This document shows positions 1 to 10,499 of a stretch of 20,404 bases of DNA, one piece after another. Each line of letters opens with the position of its first letter. The first letter of the stretch is position 1. Made by a program: the position numbers and the translations under genes. The DNA is taken from assembly GCA_037834085.1 (NCBI GenBank), contig JBBMKC010254044.1, positions 1 through 20,404 on the forward strand, in the 5' to 3' direction. The notes under the pieces are model-generated. The model was not told where the DNA came from, did no database searches, and worked only from the letters and a program-made list of their open reading frames with translations. The DNA comes from Bipalium vagum. Its lineage: Eukaryota; Platyhelminthes; Tricladida; Geoplanidae.

Positions 1-68
<68 letters not shown>

Positions 69-130
69 TTATTATTACTATTATTATTATTATCATAATT
101 ATTATCATAATTATTATTATAATTGTTATT
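1..130 (+). repeat. TTA microsatellite
   Basis: A nearly perfect (TAT/TTA)n tract covers the first 66 bases and then decays through interrupted units to about 130. It is cut by the window edge. Confidence 0.95.
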
Positions 131-729
131 TATTTATTTACTGTCTATAAGATCGATTTTAAAATTTCTTAACCAAACTTAATTGCATTTAATATATTAT
201 ATAATAAAAGTATATTAGTTTTATTGTGTTGGCTACTTTCTTCACATTATCTGAAATATTATTAATGTAGCAGAAAGTTTATCTTATTTACATGTTGTAA
301 AGTGTTTCAAGGTGAAGAGGTAATACATTATTAAATATAGAAATAAAATTAAAAACAAATATATTACTAATTCTTCTTTAAACAGTAATAAATTTAAAAT
401 TGAAGTTTAAGTAGTGTTGTCGCCATCTTAGTTAATACCACATAATCTATACCTTTAGAATTCATTAAGTCAAGATTGAGTATAATATTTATTTGATCTA
501 AATAATTGGGTTTTTGAAAATTTTTTTTTTTTATTATTTATTTAAACAAATTAATTATCTAAAATTATAATAATAATAATTATTAAGATTAATTTAATTA
601 TTTAATTTTAAAAAATTTAAATTCTTTTTATTATTACTTCAACATTTTTTCTTTGAAATATTTATAATTTTTTTTAATTTAAACAATAAATTAATCAAAA
701 AATAAATTAAACAATAAAACAAATCCAAC
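131..729. other. A+T-rich noncoding stretch
   Basis: No exon, RNA or repeat family was recognised. If the donor at 728-729 is right, this is the start of the next intron of the kinesin-like gene on the minus strand. Confidence 0.5.
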
Positions 730-1786
730 CTTTTTGATCTTAATTTTGTTATCGTTCATGTTTTCTTTCAATTTATCTTTGATTTTATCCTTTCTACTTG
801 AGCTGACTAATTGTTTTTGTTCTGGACTGGAACTTGAACTTTTAGCTGGAGATGTGCTGGAAGATCGTCTTTTAGTGATTTTGGAAGTTTCTTCTTGCAG
901 ATGTTTGGCTGGAGTGCTGAGAGTGGAAGTCATGACAACGTAGTTGTAACCACCGGTATTGGAAACTGGTGAAAAGTCAATAAATTGTCTGTTGGAAATT
1001 TTGTTCGACTTAATTTTACAAGGGGAATTCGGTACGGAATACTGGTAAGTATCATCGACATTGGTACTGGAAGACAATTTACATCTACCAAATAAGGCAT
1101 TTTTTATCAAAGAACTGGATCGTGCTTTGCTAGGGGAATTTTTCTCCAGACTTTGTTTCGTTGGAGAACTTTTATTACCGTATTTCGAAGGGGCGTGTAT
1201 CATTTGTTTGGTATTTTGTGATTTCAATTGATTGCAATCCACGAAGATATTTTCCGTCTTTGGAGATTTATCTCTTCTTGATGGAATTTGGTTTTCAATA
1301 TCATTTTTCCTTGACATAGTTTTTGACGATAATTGAGTCTTTTTTGTACGGACATTTTCTTGCTGATGAAATTGATTGGAAGGTATCTGGATGGAATCAA
1401 ACGTTCTGGATCCTGCTGGAATGCAAGGAAACGAGACAGGAGAGTTTGAGAGATGATAGGAGTCAATATAGGTGTTCTGAGAATTTGAGGATTGTGAATT
1501 ATTGAAACCCTGAGTGTGTCTGTCTAATGAATGATAGTTTGAAGTATTTAACAATGAGGTATTCAAGACCGCATTGTCCTTGTTGTTGAATTGACATTTT
1601 TGGTCTTTTCCATTGTTATTGTATCGTACTGGGGATAGGCTTTGAGCTCGATTTGTTTCTTCCGATACTGATCTGACCCATTCGGCAACCCTTGTAAAAT
1701 TTGGCTCAACGGACGGATTGCTATACTGACTGGTTTTGTAATTGTCATTGTTATTTGTCATTTGCACATTTCTGTGCTTGGCTGAT
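730..1786 (-). CDS. KIF26/VAB-8-like kinesin tail exon, Ser-rich with SPxK repeats (assignment inferred)
   Basis: The 1057-base exon starts with one base completing a split Lys codon, after a TCATAAAG acceptor, and encodes 352 further residues. Near its start is FTRVAEWVRSVSEE. The rest is Ser/Asn/Gln-rich and basic, with proline-directed sites of the form SP-x-K or SPK (KSPKT, SSPTKQ, NSPSKA, NSPCKI, TSPAKS) and a run of Ser before SPEQKQ. It closes with a Lys-rich stretch (KDKIKDKLKENMNDNK) that could begin a coiled coil. The likely end is an AAAAAG/GTTGGA donor in phase 0. Without it the frame would run eleven hydrophobic, intron-like residues to a stop at 691. The C-terminal coiled-coil region known from KIF26 proteins is absent, so the gene probably continues before base 1. 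Membership in the kinesin gene is an inference. Confidence 0.62.
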
Positions 1787-1841
1787 CTTTATGATAAAAG
1801 TTCAATGATTATTTGCTAGAATAATAAGATAATGAAAATAC
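1787..1841 (-). other. Short intron (55 bp) of the kinesin-like gene
   Basis: The stretch starts with GTATTTTC and ends with TCATAAAG on the minus strand. It contains in-frame stops in the frame that links the two exons, and it joins a phase-2 donor to an exon that supplies the missing third codon base. Such very short introns are common in compact arthropod genomes. The boundary is inferred from phase, since the closer AG at ATCAG would break the frame. Confidence 0.6.
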
Positions 1842-2470
1842 TTGTGCCTTTTACGACCCTCTCTTTCCTTATTTTCGGAAACTTGTTCGGTCGTCACAGC
1901 TGGTCTTGATTTATTCAGCAGCTGCTGATGCTTGGCACAGTGTCTGATATTGCGTTTCTGAGGAGATTGGACATTTTCAACAGGGTCCATGTGGAATGGA
2001 TAAGAATCGAGTTGAGTGATTTGCTGTGATTCCGTATTCATGTCACTATGTTTTTCCACCCAGTCCCACACGAAATTTTTGTGTGACTGATGACTTACAA
2101 TGGACGTCATGTTGGACGTGGACTGGTTGACAATATTGGACCGTTGTGATTGATTATTACAGGAAGATTTTTGAAATTGGAAATGAGCCGGTGATTCTGA
2201 AGGAATGGAAACATCATTTAGCTTTTGGTCTCCATCTGAAGAGCCGACAACGGCTGTCGTCGATTCTCGAGACGACGGGTTGTCATTTGACGTAGAATTC
2301 GTTGACGTTATTGAAGTGGTATTGATGGTGTTTATTTCCTGAATGTTTGCGTTGATGTCAATGATCTGAGATACTATCTCACAGTTTTGGTTGATGTCAG
2401 GTACATGCTTGGACTTTGAGTTATTGTCTTTAGAGATGGAAGCCTTTTCTTTATAATAGGTCTGGGGTTC
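1842..2470 (-). CDS. KIF26/VAB-8-like kinesin tail exon, Ser/Thr/Asn-rich (assignment inferred)
   Basis: This exon of 209 codons plus two bases is open throughout and less A+T-rich than its flanks. It starts after TTACAACAG with EPQTYYKEKASISK. The protein is low-complexity and hydrophilic: a Ser/Thr/Asn run (residues about 47-66), a short ordered-looking segment FVWDWVEKHSDM (about 133-144), then a basic C-terminal part. No known domain is visible. It is placed in the kinesin gene because it lies downstream on the same strand, enters in the expected phase 0, and has the disordered character of KIF26 tails. It leaves in phase 2 at a CACAA/GTATTT donor that fits the following exon. It could instead belong to a separate neighbouring gene whose first exon I cannot see. 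Confidence 0.62.
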
Positions 2471-4470
2471 CTGTTGTAATTTAACAATAATAATAACAAC
2501 AACAAAAATCATTAAATTGAATTAAAAAACAGATTTCATAAATAATAATATGAGAAATTATATAATAATCATTATTTAAAGTTTATAGGTTAATAAAATT
2601 GTAAATTTCTGAATTAAGTTGACAGGAAGGAATTAATTAAAAGTAAAATAATTAAATTGGTCAAATGATTTTGTTTTAGTTAAAGAATTTTAATAATTAC
2701 TGGTTTTACTTTCAATAGTAATGATGTAGCCAATTTTGGTTATTTAAATATTTTTTTTATTAAATAAATAATAAAATTATTATTTATTTTTATTGTAATT
2801 AATAAATCGACAAAAAACAAAATTGAAAATCAATGAAAATTAAAATAACTAAAAAAAAAGAATAAGATATTTTTTTTGTTTATAATAAAAATTTATTTTA
2901 TCCCAAATCTAAAATTAATGAATATTTCGATTTTTTCCCATAAAATTGTTAAATAAGTCATTTAAATAATAAAATATTAAGCTTAAATTTTATTTGCCAA
3001 ATATAAAATTTTATAAAAATTCCAATTTCAAAATTTTCCAATCAACAAATTCTCTAATTAAGAAAATGGATCATTAAATTTTTTTAAGATCATACTCCTC
3101 TTATGTTTGAGATCTAATTAATGTCTTTGATATTTTTCATATACTTCTAAAAGCATAGAAATTAAATTTAATTTTCTAACATTTCTACTATATTTACTTT
3201 GTGTTTTGTTTAAATGAAATGCGTCAAAAATAAATATGGAAAGTAAATAAAAAATAAAAAAATTATGTTAAATATTCATTTAAAGTTGAAAAAAAAATGT
3301 TTTTTTACTTGCCAGTTTTATTATTTTTTTAATATTTTTATTTTTAAAATAAAAAATTAACGATAATTAATTTTTTAATATAAGAACATTTAACATATTT
3401 CAGATATTTTTTTGGTTGCCAAATTTTTTTTTCAAGAGATTATATTCTGCAACTTCCGATTGCCATTAATTGATTAATTTAAATTTTTTATTAATAATTT
3501 AGAAAAAATCATTAGAAATTTGTTTTTTTTGTTTAAATGAACTTTTTAAAATTGTGAACGTTTATAATTTTTTTTCAAAGAGTAAAGTTCGTTTTTGTTT
3601 CGGAAAAAATATATTTGTTTGATGATTTTAAGTATAAAATTATTTTTTATAAATATTATTTAATATTTTATGTATTATTTGCTTTATATTTGTATTATAT
3701 TTTATATAATAAACTTTATTATGAATATTTATTACCTATTGTTTACTGGATTATTATAATATTACAACTCACTATATTACTTAAAGAATTTTTTAACATA
3801 AAGAAAAAAGTATAAACGGTAAATTATTCTAATTATGATCGTCTTATACAATTCTTGATCCATAATTTATTTTTTCTAATTAAAAAAATCTGAAAAAGAT
3901 ATGCAAGAATTTGTTTCTTTAATTACGATTTGATTGAAGGTAAAACAGAATTTGCAATTTTTCTGCATATTTAATATTTAATATTTAATAATTTCTTAGT
4001 TTATTTTTGATATATTTTTTTTGCTTATGAAATTTGTGGAATTAATAATATAAAAATTAAAAATGTTTATTAATAAATTAATAGTAATAATAATAATATT
4101 ATTATTAATAAGTAATATTTATTAGCTGTAATTTCAACAAATTCAGACAATTTTTTAAGATTTTATTGATTTATGAAAAATAATAATATTAAAAAAATTT
4201 TACAAATTCGATAAATTAATATAATGTGCCTTAATTGTAAAAATTTTGAAATTAGAGATATTTTTAATTTTAATAAAAAACATTTTAAATTAATAAAAAT
4301 TATAAAATGTTTAAATATTCACAATAAAAGCACTATCCAACAATTTGTGAACTTTTTTAAAGCTCCCTTCAATTTTTGAAAAATACATAAACATATTTTT
4401 GAACAAATAATAATTTAATGATGTTAATTTTTTAAAACCATTAAAAAAGTAAAAATCTTTTTAAAATTTT

Positions 4471-4702
4471 TTAGTATTTAGCCTTGGGTTTTTGTTCAAC
4501 ATTTGCCTGATTGGTTCTTTTCAATACCAGCAGCAGTCGACTGCGATAACGGGAATCATTTTTTCCATAATTACAACGTCTTGATGAAATCTTTCACTCT
4601 GTGTATCGCCGAAGTCACCACAATTTTCTGGTAAAAATAACAGATGACAATGCATGAAATGCCGTTTTAGTGACATCAGACGGTCCAAAATCTTATAAGT
4701 TT
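4471..4702 (-). pseudogene. Broken copy of a repetitive arthropod protein with ERFHQD motif
   Basis: The minus strand reads YKILDRLMSLKRHFMHCHLL, FLPENCGDFGDTQSERFHQD then VVIMEKM, and near the end CCWY and KNPRLN. I recognise this from a protein present in many near-identical copies in some arthropod genomes, of the form MSLKxHFLHSHLDxFPENCGxxSxEQGERFHQDIxxMEERYQG...YCWxLKRD...HKRKSRxxxF. Its function is unknown to me. It is probably mobile-element-linked because of its copy number. The copy here is broken and covers only the C-terminal part. It lies in an intron of the kinesin-like gene and 120 bp from the Tc1-type relic, in opposite orientation. Confidence 0.62.
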
Positions 4703-4825
4703 TTAATAAATCATAAATAAAATTTTTTTGTTTAAAATGTTTTAATTAATACAAAAAATATATGAAATATTTGAGAAACACATAAGCAAACACATCTTAT
4801 TTTAGCAAACACAAAGACATTTAAA

Positions 4826-5083
4826 ATTTCGATGTCATATTTGCATAGAACATTAAATGATAAGACATCAATTAAATATCATAAGAAATTTAAGATACTT
4901 AAACGAACGAAAACCAACAATCCCAAGCAAAGCAAAAATGTGGTTGTATAGAAAGTTCTTCAATAAAAATTTATTCTTAATGATGAGGCTTATTTCACTT
5001 TATCCAATACAACCGTATCAGGAAATGATGGATATTATACCAGCAACATTGAAACTGTTCATGTCTGTGTAAAATTTAAATAG
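4826..5083 (+). pseudogene. Tc1/IS630-type transposase relic around the catalytic DE site
   Basis: One plus-strand frame reads SYLHRTLNDKTSIKYHKKFK, ILKRTKTNNPKQ, then KFILNDEAYFTLSNTTVSGN and DGYYTSNIETVHVCVKFK. This fits a widespread arthropod Tc1-like transposase with the form KIPKRxxKQ...FILDDESYFTLxxxTxxGNxxYYxxDxxxxPxxVKY. The acidic NDEAYF is the expected catalytic site, with the first of two Asp now Asn. Two in-frame stops lie between the halves and one ends the segment. The third acidic residue and the ends of the element are not seen. The family assignment is from memory of the motif order. Confidence 0.6.
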
Positions 5084-5942
5084 AATGTTTGGTCTAAATA
5101 GCCATTGGTCTATTAGTTGATTTTTATTTAATTTATTTCTTCATTTTATTTCATTTCTATTTTCTTATTGTTTATCTCTCAATTTTTTGTTTTAATTTAA
5201 TCTCTTCTAAGAAACATTAATTTAATTTAATTGATCAAAAAAAATTTTCTTTATAGAGATTAATTAAAGAGAAAATAAATGAAAGATAAATTGCAGCTGT
5301 GAATGAAACTGAATTTGAGAACTCTAAATCAATCAGAAAAGGATAGCATAAACGAGTATACATAAAAGAACAATTACAAAATGAAAAGAGAAATGCATTA
5401 AGATCATTATAAAACCATTTTAAAAAATAAACGAAATAAAATTGAAATCATAAAATGAATATGAGGAACATTATTTTCATCATTTTCAATTAATAAAAGA
5501 GATCATTAATTAAGTAAATTAAGCAGATTAATTAATCTAATTGATGGTTAGCATCATTTTCCAATTATTTTCAATTTGGTATGGTATGGCTTTTGAGTAA
5601 AGACTGAATTAGGTATACTTATCCATGGCCTAAATCAATGAAAATGTTATTTATTTTTTTTGAAAAATAATAAATAATATTGAATAAGAAAAATTATATT
5701 TAACAAGTTGAAATGAATAATTTTCTAAAAAAAAATTAAACGCACTTTTAACATCACTTTGGAGATAAATTTTTAATATTAATATTTGTTAATTTTTATG
5801 GTAATATTAATTATATAAAATTTATTTAAAAATAAATAAAAAATAGATGTAATTAATTAAATTAAATAATTATAAAATTAACATTTTCGTTGAATTTTAA
5901 TGGATTTTCACAAAACTCTCGATTCTTATTCTTATTTAGAAC

Positions 5943-6101
5943 CATTGGTCCATCAACCCACATTTCTTTTTGAGTACTCAGCGTTTCAATGGCGTTTTTA
6001 GCAGCAACCTTTGGCCATACCAGAGCATTGGTTCTTACTGAAGCTTTAGGATAATGATGAGAACTGATGTGATATTTTGATATGTCGAGTTTGAGTAAAT
6101 C
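5943..6101 (-). CDS. KIF26/VAB-8-like kinesin, tail exon with WVDGP motif
   Basis: After a TATTTAG acceptor the minus strand reads DLLKLDISKYHISSHHYPKA, continues through VWPKVAAKNAIE and reaches KEMWVDGP. It enters in phase 0, as the previous exon requires. WVDGP is a short motif I recall from the long tail of KIF26 proteins, so I assign this exon to the same gene. The surroundings are A+T-rich noncoding DNA, and base composition shifts visibly towards coding inside the exon. The 3' boundary is uncertain. The frame stays open to about 5868, and the next exon demands phase 0. That leaves the weak donor used here (ATG then GTTCTA) or another weak one at about 5882. A stronger-looking GTGAAA donor at 5911 has the wrong phase unless an exon has been missed. 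Confidence 0.68.
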
Positions 6102-6285
6102 CTAAATAAAAATATTATATAAATGAAGGTCCAAAAAATATATAAAAAATAATAATGAAACATAACGCACAGATTTTATGTTTTCTCTCAATTAAAATTT
6201 TATAAAAATTCACAAAAGAAAATAAATTAAACAAAATAATGTTTCTAAAGCGCTAAAGAAAATTTCTCAAAGTAGTTATGACATA

Positions 6286-7540
6286 TTGGGTCATCCGAAA
6301 ATTAATATCCGCTTTTTTTATCAACATATTAATAGTTTTAATAAAATTAATCAATATACGTGGGTGAATCAAAAAGTAAAGATACAAATCATTTAAATTT
6401 TTTCATGGATAAGTAGTAGAAACAATATTTAGGTATTAATAAATTAATGACTACTTGTTTAAATAATATGATTTATTTAAAATATCTGCAGCTAATTTAA
6501 AAATTGAATTAATGACCTTGTCCGAACACTACAAAGAAAAGATAAGGCAACGGGCAATTGTAAAATAAAATAGATTAATATTTCATGAAAAAATAGAGAT
6601 GTAAAAAATTCATATAAAATTATTTCGAAATAATCTATCAAGAATGAAAATTGTTCGTAAAGATTCGGAACTTATTTAATTTATATATTTTATTTTCTTC
6701 AATATCGAAAAGTTTTCAGTTCTCAATATTTTATCTCAAACATTAATTTATTCAAATTTATCAGTAGAATGCACTGAATTTTGTTTGGTTTTAGTAGAGT
6801 ATCATACATTTGTGGAATCTTGAAATTTCATCTCTGTTGTAAAAGTTTATGGCGTTTGAAGAGGATTGATAAAAAGAAATGATAAATGCTTAAAATATAT
6901 AGTGAACATTTATAAAATAAAACTTTTTAAATTTAACAAAAAGAACCTTCGATTTAAAAGACTGAATAGGAGAAAGACTTTCAGTAAGAAGAGTACTAGG
7001 AATAAAGGGGTGCAAAATGTTTATAATTTACTTATCCACAATGATTACTAAACTCAGTTATATATGGAATATTGGATATATTTGAATCAAATATTGTCAA
7101 TTTAAAAAAAATGTTTGCAAAGGAAAAGGGGCTTACAGAATAAGAATCAAAATAAAATCTTCCTACTAATATATATTTAAGAAATACATAAAATATTGTA
7201 ACATAAATAACGACCATCATATATAGAACATAGTGGATGACAACATCAAATCATACGTTGATAAAGGAACATTGCACAAACTAAATGAGTTGAGGTACGA
7301 GATTTGGCCTTATCATTTATATTTTCTAGACTTGAAAACAACAGACTTTTTTTCTTTAAGCATCTGATCAAAGTCTTATAGAAAAGACTGTAGAAACCCA
7401 TCTAATGACCGAACGGTATTCGATGACTTCATTGTCTGATAAACGAGGATTCTACTTGAAATATATCAATAAACCTATTTTACGTTGAGAGAAATGGACT
7501 AAATTTGTTGGTTATATTTTGATTATTTATATTCATCTTG
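6286..7540 (+). pseudogene. Old mariner relic
   Basis: The clearest part is at 7232-7345, in one frame: VDDNIKSYVDKGTLHKLNEL followed by RYEIWPYHLYFLDLKTTDF. This aligns with the mariner block [41 protein letters not shown]. Further on, FDDFI and RGFYLKYINKPILR, then EKWTKFV (7415-7510), fit the C-terminal FxEFIxSRxxxFYxxGINKLVxRWxKC. At about 6286 TTGGGTCATCCGAAAATTAA resembles a mariner terminal repeat and would give a length of about 1.25 kb, but no matching right end is visible. The interval 6550-7200 is too decayed to align. Confidence is good for the C-terminal part and low for the left boundary. Confidence 0.55.
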
Positions 7541-7568
7541 AACAAAGTTAAAAGATTCTCAGTTTTAT

Positions 7569-7600
7569 ACAGTTAAACCTGTAACTAGTGAACACTAGAA
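7569..7600 (+). repeat. Possible pogo-like terminal end
   Basis: ACAGTTAAACCTGTAACTAG followed by TGAACACT resembles ends of pogo/Tigger-type elements (CAGTTAAACCTC...GAACxx). No transposase fragment or partner end is recognised downstream. Confidence 0.25.
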
Positions 7601-8635
7601 TTAAAAATAGCCCTCATTGATTAAATGGCATTTAGTGAATAAAACAATTTCATTGGTCTAATTTAAATTAAAGAACGACATTATTTTTTTACCACGTTAG
7701 TATTTTAATTCATTATATATATATAGAAAATAGAACATCTGATGGGAACTTCAATTAAGTTTGGTAATTTTTTCTAAACAGTCTAACTAAAGAAAGAATG
7801 AAAATTTAATATCTCAGATGTCACGCAAAGATCATTTTTTAATAGACATTTTTTCAATATTATGAATGTTATTCGTACATTTCAAAATGTTTAGGATACC
7901 CAGAGAGATGAAGCTTAACGAAATACAATAACTAATCTAAGTTTCACAACACACGGGAATAAAATCAAACCAGATTTTCAATATTAATAATTTCCGAGTT
8001 TAGAAGATCATGAAAACATGTAGCATCAGAGATACTTGACAGTAGTTTTGGAGTATGTATGGAAAACCACTGGAAACCAAGACGTAAGCACTATTTTGAT
8101 TTTCAACAATAGATACAATATAAGAATAATAACGAGACATATCATCTCCACGGATATGTTCTAATCAAAAATTTATTCAGAAAATAATTTTTTTGAAGAG
8201 CTAAAGATATTAATAAAAAATATATAAATAACAATGCTATCTTTTCCTGAACAGTGACCAGTTATCTAAAAACGTAATCAAAAGTTCGAAAGAACGTAAC
8301 AGAATGAGAAAAGAAAGAAAATTGCGAATTTATCTTTCTGACCTCGTTATTTTATTTCTTGGCAAGATCAGATCATAAATTTCTATATTTAGTCGACAGC
8401 CTGGTCGGAATCAGACTAATTATCATATGAAGAAATTGATTGTAGAATTCGGCAAATATAAAAGAGAAAATGGTTATTTTGTTAAAAATAATGAAAACTA
8501 TTTTCTATTAATCAAATAATTTTTTTCTAATAAAACAATGATAATAATGCTTTTTTTCTTTTTCCTTTTTATTATTCAAAAAATATTTATTAAAAGTTTT
8601 TTTAATATTTTGTTTAAATTTATATATATATATAT

Positions 8636-8760
8636 TTCAAATAAATAAATAAATTTATTTATAAATAAAAAATTATTATTTATTTATTTATAAATAAAAT
8701 TTATTATTTATTTATCAAATGCATTTATTTATTTTTTATAAATAAATTTAGTTTTAAAAT
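8636..8760. repeat. A+T simple-sequence tract with self-complementary TAAA/TTTA units
   Basis: The stretch is built of AAAT, TTTA and TTAT units in alternating orientation, so both arms can pair (for example AAATAAATTTATTT). A (TA)n run precedes it at about 8620-8633. It holds no coding potential. Confidence 0.8.
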
Positions 8761-9534
8761 AAAATCAGAAAATATTTTTAATTTTAACAAAATTTTGAAA
8801 ATCTAAATCTCGTAGTTTACAGTTAAATTAAATAATTCATAATATTATAAATAAAAAAATCATAACTCAAAAATTCCAAAGCAGAAAAATTGTTATAATT
8901 TTTTTTCCTACAGCACTTCTCCGTTACTTAAGATATCTTAAGTTATTTTGCCAATGGAGATAAAAATATCCCAAATCAATCGCATATACAGACAAAGAAT
9001 ATAATTTAATGAGTTACAAAATCGGAGAATTTTCAATAAATTATTTATTTATATCAAATTAATTTAAAATGAATTTAAAGTAAACAACAATCGTTATAAA
9101 TGTAAATTACACTGGGAATGACTTTGTCACACAAGTCACAAATTGAGAAAAAATATAAATAAATAATATAATTCTATTTCCTGTCATTTTCAACAGTATT
9201 AGTTATGTTGATGTCATCGATAATCAGAATATTTATTCAATTATTTATTTTTTGTGATTTTTTATTTCTATTTAAATTAATCTAGGTGCAAAGATTTAGT
9301 GGAAAATTAGGAGAATACGAAAATTAATTAAAATTTAATTAGCCATGAAAATTAATTCTATTAAAAGAAAATTCAACAAAATCTACCAAATCATCAAATG
9401 ACATTAATTAAATTCGATCTTTTGTTTCAATAAACACCGAATTAAAAAAATCATAAATATTTATGAACTGTTTTCACTAATAATTTTTGTTTGCACTAGA
9501 TTAGATTAATTAAAAAAATCTTCGAAAATGTATA

Positions 9535-10265
9535 TAATTTCGCGGTGTGATCTTTTTTTATTTCTCAAAGGGTTTGACAAGAAAGAAATTATTAATCAGC
9601 TTCTATAGGTAAACGATGAAGAAGACCCTTCTCAGGCAATCATTAATAAGTGGATCCGAGAATTCTCTTGTGGTAGAAAAAAGGCGTTTATGTAACTAAA
9701 AGTGAGAGACCTGTCAAAATAGATGAAAAAATTATTGAAAGATTAAAAGGTATTGTGACAAAGGAACGGAAACCCAGCTATCTGAGAGGCTAAGTGTATG
9801 CAAAAGAGCCTTTTAGGCCTTGTTCGTGTCGAGATTTTTTGCTGAGATGATGGATAGACGAAAATGACTTGTCAAAGGAATCTTTGTCTTCTGAATGCAG
9901 TTGAACCAAAAGTTGAACCAAACATCTAAAGCAGGGTACGGAGTCAAGAGTTTTTTTGCTTTGTGAAAACTCTCCTCTTCACAGATCCAAGAAAACATAG
10001 GCATATTAACAAAATCTGTCTTTGTGAATCTGAATCCTCTTCCATACAATCCAGATCTTGGATCATATAATTTTCGGTTGTTCAGTTACCTGAAGGAACA
10101 TATGCGAGAACATAAATTTGTTATCAAACGATGATATAGAGCATGGAACAAAAATCCGCATGGAGGAAGATCAAAATTTCTTTGAAATAGGCTCCAATGG
10201 AATAGTCGACCAAAGAGAATAGTTCGCCAATGTAAACTGTGGTGATATATACAAATTAGATTTAT
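9535..10265 (+). pseudogene. Internally deleted mariner transposase relic
   Basis: On the plus strand the frame at about 9547 reads CDLFLFLKGFDKKEIINQLL, a stop, then VNDEEDPSQAIINKWIREFS, the mariner N-terminal helix-turn-helix (compare APSxxTVxxWVxEF). After a frame change comes SERPVKIDEKIIERLKGIV and ERLSVCKRA. The sequence then jumps to the C-terminal half: a degraded HDNAPxHRSKKT region near 9970-10000, NPLPYNPDLGSYNFRLFSYL (compare [16 protein letters not shown]), and FFEIGSNGIVDQRE with CGDIYK at the end (compare GIxxLxxRWxKCxNxxGDYVEK). Roughly 80-100 residues including the first catalytic Asp are missing. An open frame on the opposite strand here (9813-10049) is a shadow. Confidence 0.75.
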
Positions 10266-10499
10266 ATTGTTTATTATATAAATGTTTAATTATTACTGAA
10301 AATATTTTATTGAGTTGACTCCATTATTTTTGGTAGAGTAAGTACTTTTAAATCTGATAAGCAGAATTCCATAATGTTTATTTTGTTTTTAATTCGTTTT
10401 CACAAACCCTTCTCATTGCTCTTTTCTGTATTTATAATTTTTTCAATATTATAAAATTTAATCCTAAAATTATGAAACTGTTTCCTTTGACATTTACAA

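Larger units (their letters stand above)
2471..5942 (-). other. Intron of about 3.5 kb in the kinesin-like gene
   Basis: This is A+T-rich noncoding sequence between the WVDGP exon and the first Ser-rich tail exon. It holds two relics listed separately (4471-4702 and 4826-5083). Outside them, 2471-4470 and 5084-5942 show homopolymer runs, TAA/TTA tracts such as the self-complementary one near 4084-4125, and chance open frames with composition like the surrounding intron. A small additional exon cannot be excluded. Confidence 0.5.

Noticed and set aside
691-729. Continuation of the Ser-rich exon to the stop at 691 as the true C-terminus
   Set aside because: The added residues are hydrophobic and intron-like (VGFVLLFNLFFD), and an acceptable donor in phase 0 lies at 728-729. 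Not excluded, but less likely.
734-943. Plus-strand open frame of 69 codons
   Set aside because: It is the antisense shadow of the Ser-rich exon on the minus strand; Leu-rich composition comes from the complement of Ser/Lys codons.
3615-3815. Plus-strand open frame rich in Tyr, Leu and Ile that could look like a membrane protein
   Set aside because: The composition is what random A+T-rich DNA gives, and there is no recognisable motif.
6358-6390. GTGGGTGAATCAAAAAGTAA as a second transposon end near the one at 6286
   Set aside because: It looks like a mariner/Tc1 end, but no partner was found, and it lies inside the span already assigned to a relic.
9813-10049. Minus-strand open frame with WFNFWFN and LLTPYPAL segments
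   Set aside because: The plus strand across the same bases aligns with a mariner transposase, so the minus frame is a chance shadow.
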